Shown one piece after another: positions 24,647 through 33,765 of a DNA stretch of 64,000 nucleotides. The DNA comes from Streptomyces sp. NRRL S-37. GTDB lineage: Bacteria; Actinomycetota; Actinomycetes; Streptomycetales; Streptomycetaceae. Positions within the stretch are counted from its first letter, which is position 1; each line of letters starts with the position of its first letter. The translations under genes and the position numbers were made by a program. The notes beneath the pieces were generated by a model. It ran no database searches. It saw only the letters and a list, made by a program, of their open reading frames with translations, and had not been told where the DNA came from. The DNA lies in NCBI RefSeq assembly GCF_000721605.1, contig NZ_JOIZ01000024.1, positions 1-64,000 on the forward strand. The letters are read 5' to 3'.

Positions 24647-27600
24647 TCAGGCCACCGGGCGGGCGATGCCGTCGGTCAGGAGGTGGCGGGTTCGCCTCGC
24701 GGAGTCGCCCAGGAGTGGGGCGAGGCGGGAGACGAGGTCGTACAGGTGGCGTACCGCTTCGAGGCGTTCCAGGCGGGGGGCGAGGGCCGACAGGGTGATG
24801 GCCAGGGCGACGCCCGCCCAGGCGACGGGGCCGAGCGGGGCGCAGCCGAAGAAGTGGCTGACACCCGGGGTCTGGACGAGGGCGGCGAGCACGGCGGCGG
24901 AGCCCAGGGCCGTCACCCACACCAGGGGGCTGTGGCGGCGCCCGGAGAGGGTCTGCACCAGCTGGGCGCCGACCACCCCGCACAGGGCCATCGTGGTGGA
25001 GCGGCGTTCGGTGCCGGGGGTGAGGCGGCCGATCAGATAGGCGGTGACCGCGCCGAGGCAGGTGGTGACGCCCCGGCGCCGGATGGAGCGCAGCAGGGGC
25101 GCGCCGAGGACGTCGAGGCCCATCGGGCCGGTCGCGGCGTGCGCCGCCGTCGACGGGTCGTCGCTCGGGGTCACCGCCACCGCCATGGCGGGGAACATGT
25201 CGGTGAGCAGGTTGACCAGGAGGAGCTGACGGGTCGACAGCGGGGAGGAGCCGGCGAGCAGGGTGCCCAGCACACTGAAGCCGACCTCGCCCGCGTTGCC
25301 GCCGATGAGGATGCTGACCGCGTCGGCGACACTGCGCCACAGCGCGCGGCCCTCGCCGACGGCGTCCACCAGGACGGACAGGTCGCCGGTGGTGAGCACC
25401 AGGTCGGCGGCGTTGCGGGCGGCGGCGGAGCCGCGGGCCTCGATGCCCACACCCACGTCGGCGGCGCGGATGGCGGCGGCGTCGTTGGCGCCGTCGCCCG
25501 CCATCGCCACCACCCGGCCGGCCTGCTGCAGGGCCTCCACGACGTGCAGTTTCTGCTCGGGGGCGACGCGGGCGACGACTCCGGCGCCGTGCAGCGCGCG
25601 CACCCGCTCCGAGCGGCCCATGGCGACCAGGTCGTCCCCGGTGACCACCTCCGTCTCCTCGGGCCAGCCCAGTTGCAGGGCGATGGCGCGGGCGGTCTCC
25701 GGATGGTCGCCGGTGAGCATGACGGGCAGGATGCCGGCCCGGCGCAGTGCGGCGAGCAGCTCCCGCGAGGTGTCGCGCGGTACGTCGGCGAAGGCGATCA
25801 GTCCGGCGAACTCCAGGTCGGCGAGGTCCGCGTCGAGTTCGGCGTCCGCGTCGGCTCCCCGGCACGGGCGCCGGGCGACGGCGAGGACGCGCAGCCCCTG
25901 GCCCGCCAGGGTGTGGGCGGTGCCGGCCGCCTCCTCGGGGAGGTCCCGGCAGGCGGGGAGGACCGTCTCGGGGGCGCCCTTGACGACGAGGAGCGCGGCC
26001 TCGCCGTCCCGGCCGACGGCCGCCGCGTAGCCGCGGCTGGCCTCGAAGGCCAGTTCGCCGTCGGCGGTCCAGCCGGTGTCGGGCGGGGCGACGTCGAGGA
26101 CGGCCTCGTCGGTGGCGTGGGCGACCCGGCGCCCCTCGCCGGTCTCCTCCTGCGGGCAGGCGCGCGCGGCGAGCCGTACGACCGGTACGGCGTCATCGGC
26201 GTCCGGGGCGAGGACGGTGCCGTCGGCGGTGGCCACCCGGACCAGGCGGAGCCGGTTCTCGGTGAGGGTGCCGGTCTTGTCGAAGCAGACGGTGTCGACC
26301 CGGCCGAGCGCCTCCAGGGTGCGCGGGGTGCGGACCAGCACGCCCCGCCGGGAGAGCCGGCGGGCGGCGGCCATCTGGGCGACGGTCGCGACCAGCGGCA
26401 GCCCTTCGGGGACGGCGGCGACGGCCACGGCGACGCCGCCGCTGACGGCACGCCGCAGGGGGCTGCCGCGCAGCAGGGACAGGCCGGTGACCAGCGCGCC
26501 GCCGGTGAGGGTCACCGGGAGGGCCTTGCGGGTCAGTTCCTGCAGGCGGGCCTGGACCCCGGCGGGCGGCGGGACGCGGGCGGCCAGGGCGACGGCGCGG
26601 CCCGCCTCGGTGCGGTCCCCGGTGTCCACGACGAGCGCGTCGGCGCGGCCGGCCACGACGGTGGTGCCCTCGAAGACCATGCAGGTCCGCCGGGCGACCG
26701 GGGCGCCGGGGGTCGCCTCCACGGCCTTGGCCACGGGCAGCGACTCGCCGGTGAGGGACGACTCGTCGACCTCAAGGCCGTCCGTCTCCAGCAGCCGTGC
26801 GTCCGCCGGTACGACGTCGCCGGCGCCGAGGCTGATCCGGTCCCCCGGCCGCAGCCGGGCGGCGTCGACGGTGACCGTGCGCCGGGAGGTGTCCTGCCGG
26901 CGGGCCTTGGGCCGCTGGTGGGCGGCGAGCCGGGCGAGCGCCCGTTCGGCGCGCAGCCGCTGGAGGCCGCCGGCGACCGCGTTGATGTCCATGGCGCCGA
27001 CGACGAGCAGCGCGTCGACGAGCGAGCCGAGCAGCGCGGAGGCGACCGCCCCGGTGGCCAGGACGGGGGTGAGCGGGTCGTCGAGCTCGCGGCGGACGGC
27101 GCCGGCCGCCTGCCAGGTCCAGCGGGCGGGGGCGGCCGCGGGCGTGCGGGTGAGCCGTGCGGCCCGCCGCCGGGAGCGTTCGGCGAGCAGGGCGAGTCCG
27201 GTGGGCTCGGTGGGTCCGGCGTCGGTGCGGGTGCCGCGCAGCAGCTCGTACGCCTCGTGCGGTTCCAGGGCGTGCCAGGGCACGTGCAGCCGGGGTTCGG
27301 GCGGCGTGGCGCGGGCCACGCGCAGGCCTTCCGTCCAGCCGGTGAGCAGGGCGCCCGCCGCCGCGATGTTCACGGGGGCGTGCCGGGTGAGCCGCTGCCA
27401 CAGCCGGCCGCCGGGTGTGCCGCCGCGGGCCACCATCAGCCCGGACAGGGCGGCGCCGGCCCGGGCCAGGGTCTGCGAGCGGCGGCCGACCCGGCGGGCC
27501 GCCGGGACGGCCGTCAGCAGGCGCCAGACGTCGGCCAGTCCGTTCGGGGCGAGCGCGTCGGCGCCCCAGGCGAGTGCCGAGCGCGCGTCCGTGAGGGCGA

Positions 27601-28984
27601 TCGCCACATCGCCCGCGGGCAGTCCGTCCGCCACGTCGTCGTCGCCGTGCGCGGCCACGCGGGCGACGCTCACCACGATGTGCCCGTCGTTCTGCAGCGC
27701 CCGTACGACGTCGCCGAACCGCAGATCGGCGGGGGCGGCCTCGTCGGCGAGGCGGGTGATGTCCTTCAGGTCGGAGCCGCCGGTGACCACGACGTGCAGT
27801 CCGGCCCGGCGGGCCGCGTCGAGGACGGCCTCGGCGCAGGGGTCGACGGGGTCCTCGAACAGCGCGGGCTCTCCGCCGGCGTGCCGCGTCCGGCCGCGCA
27901 GGGCGTCGGCGTGCAGGACCAGGGAGTCGGCGATCTCCAGTTGCCGCAGCCGCTCGGCGCTGCGGACCAGGACGCCGGACCGGGCGAGGTGGGTGCCGAG
28001 GACCGCGCCGAAGGCGGCGGGGCCGTAGCGCGCCGCCTTGGGGGAACCGGCGAGGACGGCTTCGGCCGCCTCCCGGGTGTCGTGGGTGACGAGGAGGGTG
28101 GCGGCGGCGCCCGCGACGCTGCCGGTGCCGGCGTGGGCCGCGTACGCCTGGGCCGGCGTCACCCGCAGGGGCGGGCGGATGCCGGCGGGGCCGGGGATGC
28201 TGGTGCGCCGTTCGAGGCAGACGTCGTCGTGCAGGGCCTCGAAGGCGGCGACCCGGGCGGCCGCCTCGGTCAGCTGGCCGGTGCGCACCAGTGCGTCGAG
28301 CACCAGGGACGCCGGGGACTGTCCGGCGCCGTGCGCGGCGGCGTTGGCGGCGGCGAGGAGGAGTTCCATGCCGCCACGGCCGAACCGCTGCCGCAGCAGG
28401 GCGCGGAAGCGGGGGTTCTCGCGCAGCAGGGTGACGGCGGCGGTGACCGCCTTGGGGCTGCGGGGCAGGCCCAGCGACCGGCCGGCCAGGGCGCCGGCCG
28501 CGCCGGCGGCGTCCAGCAGCAGCGCGGTGGCGGCGACCCGCACCTCGCGGGGGTCGCCGGGGTGGGCCGGGCCGTCCTCGTCCTCCTCCTCGGGGCCGGC
28601 GTCCTCGGTCAGTCCGAGGCGGGCGGCGAGCGCGACGGCACGCTCGGTCACGCGGTCGCCGGCCGCGTCCGTCACGGCGGTCACCACGAGCCGGGACAGT
28701 CCCTCGTCCCAGTACGCCGTCAGCACGTCGGGGTGATCGAGCAGTTCGGCGGCGACCTTGCGGGCGAGCGGGGCGGCGGCGCCGTCCGGGTGGCGCAGGG
28801 CCAGGTGGACGCGGTGTCCGGCCCGCCAGTGCCGGCCGCCGCCGAGGGCGTTGCGGGCGACGTGGCCGAGGCGGCGCGTCGTGCCGTGGAAGGACGTCAT
28901 GCCCTGTGCGGTGCCGCGGGCGGCGCCTGCGGCGACTCCCGCCACGGCCCCGGCGAGGGGGGCGACGTCGAAGCGTGTGAGCAT
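24647..28984 (-). CDS. Very large cation-transporting P-type ATPase (CtpI-like)
   Basis: A 1445-residue HAD-type P-ATPase, about twice the usual length. The extra N-terminal ~600 residues resemble mycobacterial CtpI-type pumps. Core motifs are DESSLTGESLPVAKAV (actuator), CFDKTGTLTENRL (phosphorylated Asp), MLTGDHPETARAIA and GDGANDAAAIRAADVG (hinge). LLTDMFPAMAVAVTPSDDP lies in the late membrane region. The ion cannot be assigned. It follows the 244-residue membrane-protein gene by 24 bp and is probably co-transcribed with it. Confidence 0.9.
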   Translation of the reverse strand: MLTRFDVAPLAGAVAGVAAGAARGTAQGMTSFHGTTRRLGHVARNALGGGRHWRAGHRVHLALRHPDGAAAPLARKVAAELLDHPDVLTAYWDEGLSRLVVTAVTDAAGDRVTERAVALAARLGLTEDAGPEEEDEDGPAHPGDPREVRVAATALLLDAAGAAGALAGRSLGLPRSPKAVTAAVTLLRENPRFRALLRQRFGRGGMELLLAAANAAAHGAGQSPASLVLDALVRTGQLTEAAARVAAFEALHDDVCLERRTSIPGPAGIRPPLRVTPAQAYAAHAGTGSVAGAAATLLVTHDTREAAEAVLAGSPKAARYGPAAFGAVLGTHLARSGVLVRSAERLRQLEIADSLVLHADALRGRTRHAGGEPALFEDPVDPCAEAVLDAARRAGLHVVVTGGSDLKDITRLADEAAPADLRFGDVVRALQNDGHIVVSVARVAAHGDDDVADGLPAGDVAIALTDARSALAWGADALAPNGLADVWRLLTAVPAARRVGRRSQTLARAGAALSGLMVARGGTPGGRLWQRLTRHAPVNIAAAGALLTGWTEGLRVARATPPEPRLHVPWHALEPHEAYELLRGTRTDAGPTEPTGLALLAERSRRRAARLTRTPAAAPARWTWQAAGAVRRELDDPLTPVLATGAVASALLGSLVDALLVVGAMDINAVAGGLQRLRAERALARLAAHQRPKARRQDTSRRTVTVDAARLRPGDRISLGAGDVVPADARLLETDGLEVDESSLTGESLPVAKAVEATPGAPVARRTCMVFEGTTVVAGRADALVVDTGDRTEAGRAVALAARVPPPAGVQARLQELTRKALPVTLTGGALVTGLSLLRGSPLRRAVSGGVAVAVAAVPEGLPLVATVAQMAAARRLSRRGVLVRTPRTLEALGRVDTVCFDKTGTLTENRLRLVRVATADGTVLAPDADDAVPVVRLAARACPQEETGEGRRVAHATDEAVLDVAPPDTGWTADGELAFEASRGYAAAVGRDGEAALLVVKGAPETVLPACRDLPEEAAGTAHTLAGQGLRVLAVARRPCRGADADAELDADLADLEFAGLIAFADVPRDTSRELLAALRRAGILPVMLTGDHPETARAIALQLGWPEETEVVTGDDLVAMGRSERVRALHGAGVVARVAPEQKLHVVEALQQAGRVVAMAGDGANDAAAIRAADVGVGIEARGSAAARNAADLVLTTGDLSVLVDAVGEGRALWRSVADAVSILIGGNAGEVGFSVLGTLLAGSSPLSTRQLLLVNLLTDMFPAMAVAVTPSDDPSTAAHAATGPMGLDVLGAPLLRSIRRRGVTTCLGAVTAYLIGRLTPGTERRSTTMALCGVVGAQLVQTLSGRRHSPLVWVTALGSAAVLAALVQTPGVSHFFGCAPLGPVAWAGVALAITLSALAPRLERLEAVRHLYDLVSRLAPLLGDSARRTRHLLTDGIARPVA

Positions 28985-29008
28985 CTGCGGGGTCCCGTTG
29001 GTCGTGGC

Positions 29009-29743
29009 TCAGCCGGTGTGGCGGGCGTCGCGCGACCGCCCGGGGGCGTTGTCCCGGTCCGGGCCGGGGCCGGGGTGCGTGCCGTGGTGCCGGGCGGCAC
29101 CGGCGGACCGCCCGGCGCCGCCGCCCGCCTCGGCGGGCTGTTCGCGCGCGGGGGACTCCGCCCGGCCGTCCCGGTCGCGGGAGGGGTCGGGGTGCGTGCC
29201 GTGGTGGCGGGTGGCGTCGGCGACCTGTTTGAGGGCCGAGGCGGTGGTGGTGTCGCCCACCTTGGCGGGCTGCTCGCGCACGGGGCGCTCCGTGCGGCCG
29301 GTGCGGTCGCGGGAGGGGGTGAGCCGGTCGCCGGGGCCCGCGGGCGGGCGGTCGGCCGGTGTTCCGTGCCGTCCGTCCGCGTCGGCCGGCGCCTCCGCGT
29401 CCGGCGCGTCGTCGAGCCGTCGTGCGGGGTCTTCGCCGTCGGGACGCCGGGCGGGGCGCGGCTGGGTGAGCCAGGCGACGGCCGCGCCGGTCAGCGCCAC
29501 CGGCCATTCGACGACACCGGCCACGCCGAGCACCCCGGCTCCGGCGTAGACGGCCATCCGGCGTCCGCGCGGGGAGACCGCGCCGATCGCGTCCAGGGCG
29601 CCACCGGTCACCCTCCCCACCTGCTCCGCGCCCGGCAGATGCCGCAGGCCCGAGGCGACGGCCCGCAGGGGCTGCGGAAGATCGGACGGACGGGACGTGT
29701 CCTGCTCCATGTCGGCCTCCACGGGCGAGTCCCTCACGGGCAC
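29009..29743 (-). CDS. Hydrophilic-tailed membrane protein linked to the P-type ATPase
   Basis: A 244-residue protein. About residues 60-95 form hydrophobic segments (VYAGAGVLGVAGVVEWPVAL). The rest is a long, charged, disordered tail with a duplicated element REQPA...HHGTHPDPSRDRD and HHGTHPGPGPDRD. The ATG has a GAGGAG site. It precedes the giant ATPase gene by 24 bp, so it may be a regulator or scaffold for the pump. No known domain recognised. His/Asp-rich repeats might bind metal, which is inference only. Confidence 0.7.
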   Translation of the reverse strand: MPVRDSPVEADMEQDTSRPSDLPQPLRAVASGLRHLPGAEQVGRVTGGALDAIGAVSPRGRRMAVYAGAGVLGVAGVVEWPVALTGAAVAWLTQPRPARRPDGEDPARRLDDAPDAEAPADADGRHGTPADRPPAGPGDRLTPSRDRTGRTERPVREQPAKVGDTTTASALKQVADATRHHGTHPDPSRDRDGRAESPAREQPAEAGGGAGRSAGAARHHGTHPGPGPDRDNAPGRSRDARHTG

Positions 29744-29924
29744 TCCTCACCTTCCCTGCCTTCTCCCCCATATTCGGCCGTTACCGGACAAAGCGCCTTT
29801 CCTGTACGCCCTCGGCGGCGAGGACGCCGCCTTTCCCCGCGCCCGTGTCGGAACGGGCGCGCCGGGTACTAGGTGCAGGCACACAGCGGACGTGCGGACC
29901 GTCCGGCCGGCGAAGGGAGTGGTC

Positions 29925-30614
29925 ATGACGGAGAACGGCGAGGACGCCGCGCTCGCCCGGCCCCCGGGGGCCCGGGAGCTCCGTCTGGCCACGGACGCCC
30001 CGGGACCGGTGCCGGCGCACACCGTGCGCGGCGGCGCACGGGATCAGGAGGACGACCCCGAGCTGCCCCGCGACCGCAATCAGGCGATCCTGGAGGCGGC
30101 CAAGCGGGTCGGCGCGGTGCTCAAGCGGGGCGGGCACCTGTTCGCCCTGGCCGGCAGTGTCGCCGTGCACGCCCACGGCGGCAGCGGGAACCTCCAGCAC
30201 GACGTCGACTTCTGTGTCCGGCCCGAGGACGCCGAGTCGGTGGCGGCCACGCTCCGCGAGGCCGGGCTGACGGTGTACACCCCGCCCGAGGACTGGCTGA
30301 TCAAGGCCACCTGCTTCGGCCAGGACGTCGACATCATCTTCGAGCTGGCGCACCGGCCCGTCTCCACCGAGATGCTCCGACGGGCGTCGGAACTGCCGGT
30401 GGAGTCGGTGCGCATGCCGGTCCTGGCGCCCACCGATCTGCTGACCGGCCTGCTGGCCGCCTTCTCGGAGCACCACTGCGACTTCGGGGCCGTCCTGCCC
30501 ATCGCCCGTGCCCTGCGCGAGAAGGTCGACTGGGAGCGGGTGCGGCGCGACTGCGGGGACGAGCCCATGCCGGCCGCCTTCTTCTTCCTCCTGGAACGCC
30601 TGAACGTCATCTGA
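29925..30614 (+). CDS. Nucleotidyltransferase-fold protein
   Basis: A 229-residue protein with pol-beta-type nucleotidyltransferase signatures: LAGSVAVHAHGG (G-S motif), QHDVDFCVRPEDAES (paired Asp) and FGQDVDIIFELA (third Asp). An ATG at 29925 has GAAGGGA upstream and is preferred over earlier in-frame codons. It heads an operon with a BON-domain protein and a metallophosphoesterase. Family members include antibiotic- and RNA-modifying enzymes and toxins. The acceptor here is unknown. Confidence 0.78.
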   Translation: MTENGEDAALARPPGARELRLATDAPGPVPAHTVRGGARDQEDDPELPRDRNQAILEAAKRVGAVLKRGGHLFALAGSVAVHAHGGSGNLQHDVDFCVRPEDAESVAATLREAGLTVYTPPEDWLIKATCFGQDVDIIFELAHRPVSTEMLRRASELPVESVRMPVLAPTDLLTGLLAAFSEHHCDFGAVLPIARALREKVDWERVRRDCGDEPMPAAFFFLLERLNVI

Positions 30615-30636
30615 ACGTCCGCGGAAGGGAACACTC

Positions 30637-30924
30637 ATGAACACCCACGACGCCGGATCCGCAGGCGGCACACCGGCGGCGGCGAGCCCGGAATACCGCG
30701 TCGCCCACCTCCAGGACCGTCTCGCCTCCGGCGAGCTCGGCGAACTCGGTGTGCGGGTCGAGGTCCGCGGCAAGGACGTCCTGGTCACCGGGACCGTCCC
30801 CTCCGCCCGGTGCCGCGAGGACGTCCTGAGCACCGTACGGGAGGAGCTCGCCGGGCTCGAGGTGCACTGCGACGTCGTGATCAGCGAGACCTCGTCCCCC
30901 GACCACGCGGAGGAACTGTCATGA
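30637..30924 (+). CDS. BON-domain protein
   Basis: A 95-residue protein. VRVEVRGKDVLVTGTVPSAR followed by EELAGLEVHCDVVI fits the BON fold, which binds lipids or carbohydrates in envelope or osmotic-stress proteins. No signal peptide is seen, so it is likely cytosolic. It lies 22 bp after the nucleotidyltransferase and overlaps the metallophosphoesterase start by 4 bp. Confidence 0.75.
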   Translation: MNTHDAGSAGGTPAAASPEYRVAHLQDRLASGELGELGVRVEVRGKDVLVTGTVPSARCREDVLSTVREELAGLEVHCDVVISETSSPDHAEELS

Positions 30925-31682
30925 TCCGGATCGCCGCCGTCGGCGACATCCACATGGGGCCCGACACCCGGGGCACGCTCCGTCCCGCGTTCGACACCCT
31001 GCCCGAGTGCGCCGACCTCCTGCTGCTGGCCGGGGACCTCACCCGGCACGGCACCGTCGAGGAGGCCCGCGTGGTGGCCGACGAGATCCGGGACCTGGGC
31101 GTCCCCGTGGTCGCTGTGCTCGGCAACCACGACCACCACGACGACCGGCAGGACGAGGTCACGGCCGTCCTGCGGGACGCCGGCGCCCATGTCCTGGAAG
31201 GGGAGTCGGCGGTCGTACGGGCCGGTGACGCGCGCGTCGGGGTGGCCGGCACCAAGGGGTTCGGCGGCGGTTTCGTCGGGGCGAGCGCCGGGGAGTTCGG
31301 CGAGCCGGTGATGAAGGAGTTCGTGCGCCTCTCCCGCCGGTGCGCCGACGGCCTGCGGGCCTCGCTGGAGAAGCTGGACGAGGAGGGCTGCGACGTCCGG
31401 ATCGCCCTCACCCACTACTCCCCCGTGCCGGAGACCCTGGCCGGGGAGCCGCTGGAGATCTATCCGTTCCTGGGCAGCTATCTGCTGGCCGAGGCGATCG
31501 ACACGGCCGGCGCCGATCTCGCCGTGCACGGGCACGCGCACGCCGGCAGCGAGCACGGCATGACGACGGGGGGCGTGAAGGTGCGCAACGTCGCCCAGCC
31601 GGTCATCGGCCGCGCCTTCCACGTCTACCACCTGCCGGTCCGCGACCGTGTGGGCGCCGGCACGGGGGCGGCCACCGCCTGA
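30921..31682 (+). CDS. Calcineurin-like metallophosphoesterase
   Basis: A 253-residue phosphoesterase. Metal motifs in order are GDIHMGP, LAGDLTRHG, LGNHDHHDD and VHGHAHAGS, the complete di-metal set. No signal peptide. The ATG overlaps the BON stop. The partner nucleotidyltransferase could make the modification or nucleotide that this enzyme removes. It ends 17 bp before a classic terminator, defining a three-gene operon. Confidence 0.88.
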   Translation: MIRIAAVGDIHMGPDTRGTLRPAFDTLPECADLLLLAGDLTRHGTVEEARVVADEIRDLGVPVVAVLGNHDHHDDRQDEVTAVLRDAGAHVLEGESAVVRAGDARVGVAGTKGFGGGFVGASAGEFGEPVMKEFVRLSRRCADGLRASLEKLDEEGCDVRIALTHYSPVPETLAGEPLEIYPFLGSYLLAEAIDTAGADLAVHGHAHAGSEHGMTTGGVKVRNVAQPVIGRAFHVYHLPVRDRVGAGTGAATA

Positions 31683-31698
31683 GCCCGCCCGCCGACCC

Positions 31699-31728
31699 AG
31701 CGCCGCCGGCCGCACCGGCGGCGCTTTT
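31699..31728 (+). terminator. Rho-independent terminator of the NTase-BON-phosphoesterase operon
   Basis: An 11-bp perfect stem with a 5-nt loop followed by TTTT, one of the few U-tract terminators in the window. Confidence 0.85.
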
Positions 31729-31943
31729 CTGCGCTCCGGTGCCGGTCCGTACGGGTCCTCTCGTGTGAACACCCCGCCCGGCGCGCACCTTTTGCGCATT
31801 TTGTCTGCTTACCATGCCGGCTCCGTGTCCCGTGATCCGCGTCGCCCGCACGCGCCCGGGGCCCGGTCGCGCTCGCCTGCCCGCGTCACCGCCGGCCTGC
31901 GCCTCGCGTCCGTCCCCGCCCGCCCCGTACGAGAGGACACCCC

Positions 31944-33608
31944 ATGGCGCTGTCGGGCCGTACCGGACCGTCGTCCGCACTCGCCCTCACCCCGCACGAC
32001 GCCGAACTGCGCGCCGCCGCACGGCACCCGGTCCGCCGCCGCTTCCTCACCCTCACCGCCGCGGCCGCCGCCCTCGCCTTCACCACCAACCTCCCCGCGC
32101 GCGGCGCCTTCGCCGCGCCCCGGCTCGACGCGGCCCGCATCACCGAGGACCCGTTCACGCTCGGCGTCGCCTCCGGGGATCCGCTGCCCGACTCGGTGCT
32201 CATCTGGACCCGGCTGGCCCCGGCTCCCTTCGAACCGGACGGAGGGCTCGGGCAGCAGCGGGTGGAGGTCTCCTGGGAAGTGGCGCTCGACGAGTCCTTC
32301 GCCCTGGTCGTGCGGCGGGGCACCGCCCTCGCGTATCCCGAGTACGCCCACAGCGTGCGCGTCGACGTGAAGGGCCTGGAGGCGGACAGCCACTACTACT
32401 ACCGGTTCCGCACGGGCACCTGGATCAGTCCCGCAGGCCGCACCCGTACCGCTCCCCCGGCCGGCGCCGACACCGCGGGCCTGAGACTGGCGGCGGTCGC
32501 CTGCCAGGCGTACCACGACGGCTACTACACGGTACACCGGCACCTCGCGCGGGAGGACGTCGACGTGGTGTTCCACCTCGGCGACTACCTGTACGAGTAC
32601 GCCGTGAACTCCGCGGGCGGCGCCCGCGGTTACACCGACGTCGTACTGCCGGCCGTGTTCAACCGCGAGACGACGACCCTGGCGGACTACCGGATGCGCT
32701 ACGCGCTCTACAAGAGCGACCCCGACCTGCGGGCCGTGCACGCCGCCCACCCGTTCGTCGTCACCTGGGACGACCACGAGACCGAGAACAACTACGCGGG
32801 CGCGGTCGACGAGAACGGCAGCGACCCGGCGCTGTTCCTGACCCGCCGCGCCGCCGCCTACCGCGCCTACTGGGAGAACCAGCCGCTGCGCGCCGACCAG
32901 CTCCCCGAGGGCCCCGACGCCCAGCTGTTCCGCCGGCTGCACTGGGGCACCCTCGCCCAGTTCGACGTCCTCGACACCCGCCAGTACCGCTCCGACCAGG
33001 CCTACGGCGACACCCCGCACGTGCCAGGACCCGAGTCGGACGACCCGGCGCGCACCCTCACCGGGGACGCCCAGGAGCGCTGGCTGCTCGACGGGTGGGG
33101 CACGTCGACGGCGCTGTGGAACGTGATGCCCCAACAGGTGTGCTTCTCCCAGCGCAGACTGGACCTGAACGCCGAGGCGAAGGTCTCCATGGACGCCTGG
33201 GACGGCTACCGCGCCGGCCGCGGCCGGCTGGTCGCGGGCGCGAAGGCGGCCGGTGTCGCCAACTGGCTGGTCCTCACCGGTGACGTCCACGTCGCGTACG
33301 CCTTCGACATCAAGGACGACTTCGACGACCCCGGCTCCGCCACTCTGGGCACGGAGCTGACCTGCACCTCCGTCGCCAGCGGCCGCGACGGCGCGGAGCA
33401 CCCGGCCAACTGGGACACCTATATGCGGGCCAATCCGCACCTGAGGTTCTACGACGGCCGGCGCGGCTATGTGCGCGTCGAGCTGGGCCGGGAGAACGCG
33501 CGGGCCGATTTCCGCGTCGTGCCGGTCGTGACGTCGCCGGGCGCCGCCGTCTCCACGGCCGCCTCCTTCGTCACCGAGGCGGGCTCGCCGGGACTGACGC
33601 CGGCGTGA
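31944..33608 (+). CDS. phoD: Secreted alkaline phosphatase/phosphodiesterase PhoD
   Basis: A 554-residue PhoD. The N-terminus has a Tat signal (RRRFLTL and a hydrophobic stretch to about residue 57). FTLGVASGDPLPDSVLIWTR is the PhoD N-terminal domain. Metal sites are GDYLYEY, TWDDHETENNYAG and LTGDVHVAYAF. It releases phosphate from extracellular phosphodiesters and teichoic acids. Streptomyces phoD genes are usually under PhoP. The 260-bp upstream region shows only a single weak half-site (GTGTTCAC at 31765-31772, minus strand), so control by PhoP is not demonstrated. Confidence 0.9.
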   Translation: MALSGRTGPSSALALTPHDAELRAAARHPVRRRFLTLTAAAAALAFTTNLPARGAFAAPRLDAARITEDPFTLGVASGDPLPDSVLIWTRLAPAPFEPDGGLGQQRVEVSWEVALDESFALVVRRGTALAYPEYAHSVRVDVKGLEADSHYYYRFRTGTWISPAGRTRTAPPAGADTAGLRLAAVACQAYHDGYYTVHRHLAREDVDVVFHLGDYLYEYAVNSAGGARGYTDVVLPAVFNRETTTLADYRMRYALYKSDPDLRAVHAAHPFVVTWDDHETENNYAGAVDENGSDPALFLTRRAAAYRAYWENQPLRADQLPEGPDAQLFRRLHWGTLAQFDVLDTRQYRSDQAYGDTPHVPGPESDDPARTLTGDAQERWLLDGWGTSTALWNVMPQQVCFSQRRLDLNAEAKVSMDAWDGYRAGRGRLVAGAKAAGVANWLVLTGDVHVAYAFDIKDDFDDPGSATLGTELTCTSVASGRDGAEHPANWDTYMRANPHLRFYDGRRGYVRVELGRENARADFRVVPVVTSPGAAVSTAASFVTEAGSPGLTPA

Positions 33609-33765
33609 CCCGTCCGGGTGACCGCCGGCGCACGCCGGTACTGCACTCGGGTCCGTCCGGGTCACCGATGCGGTGAATCCGGCGTGTCCCGGCATCGTGC
33701 CGGGTGTCCCGGGCAAAGTCTGAGTCGCCTCCGCAGCTCCGCCACCCTCGAAGGAGACGTACCGC

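Noticed and set aside
29009..29743. Repeat-rich region read as a CRISPR or non-coding repeat array
   Set aside because: The repeats are protein-coding in one consistent minus-strand frame with a good ribosome site, and belong to the ATPase-linked protein.
24683..29872. A 1729-codon open frame on the plus strand opposite the P-type ATPase and its partner
   Set aside because: It is an antisense shadow produced by high GC. The minus strand shows all P-type ATPase motifs, while this frame is low-complexity Gly/Arg/Asp-rich with no domain.
31740..31943. PhoP-binding PHO box upstream of phoD
   Set aside because: Only one weak half-site was found and not the direct repeats that define a PHO box.
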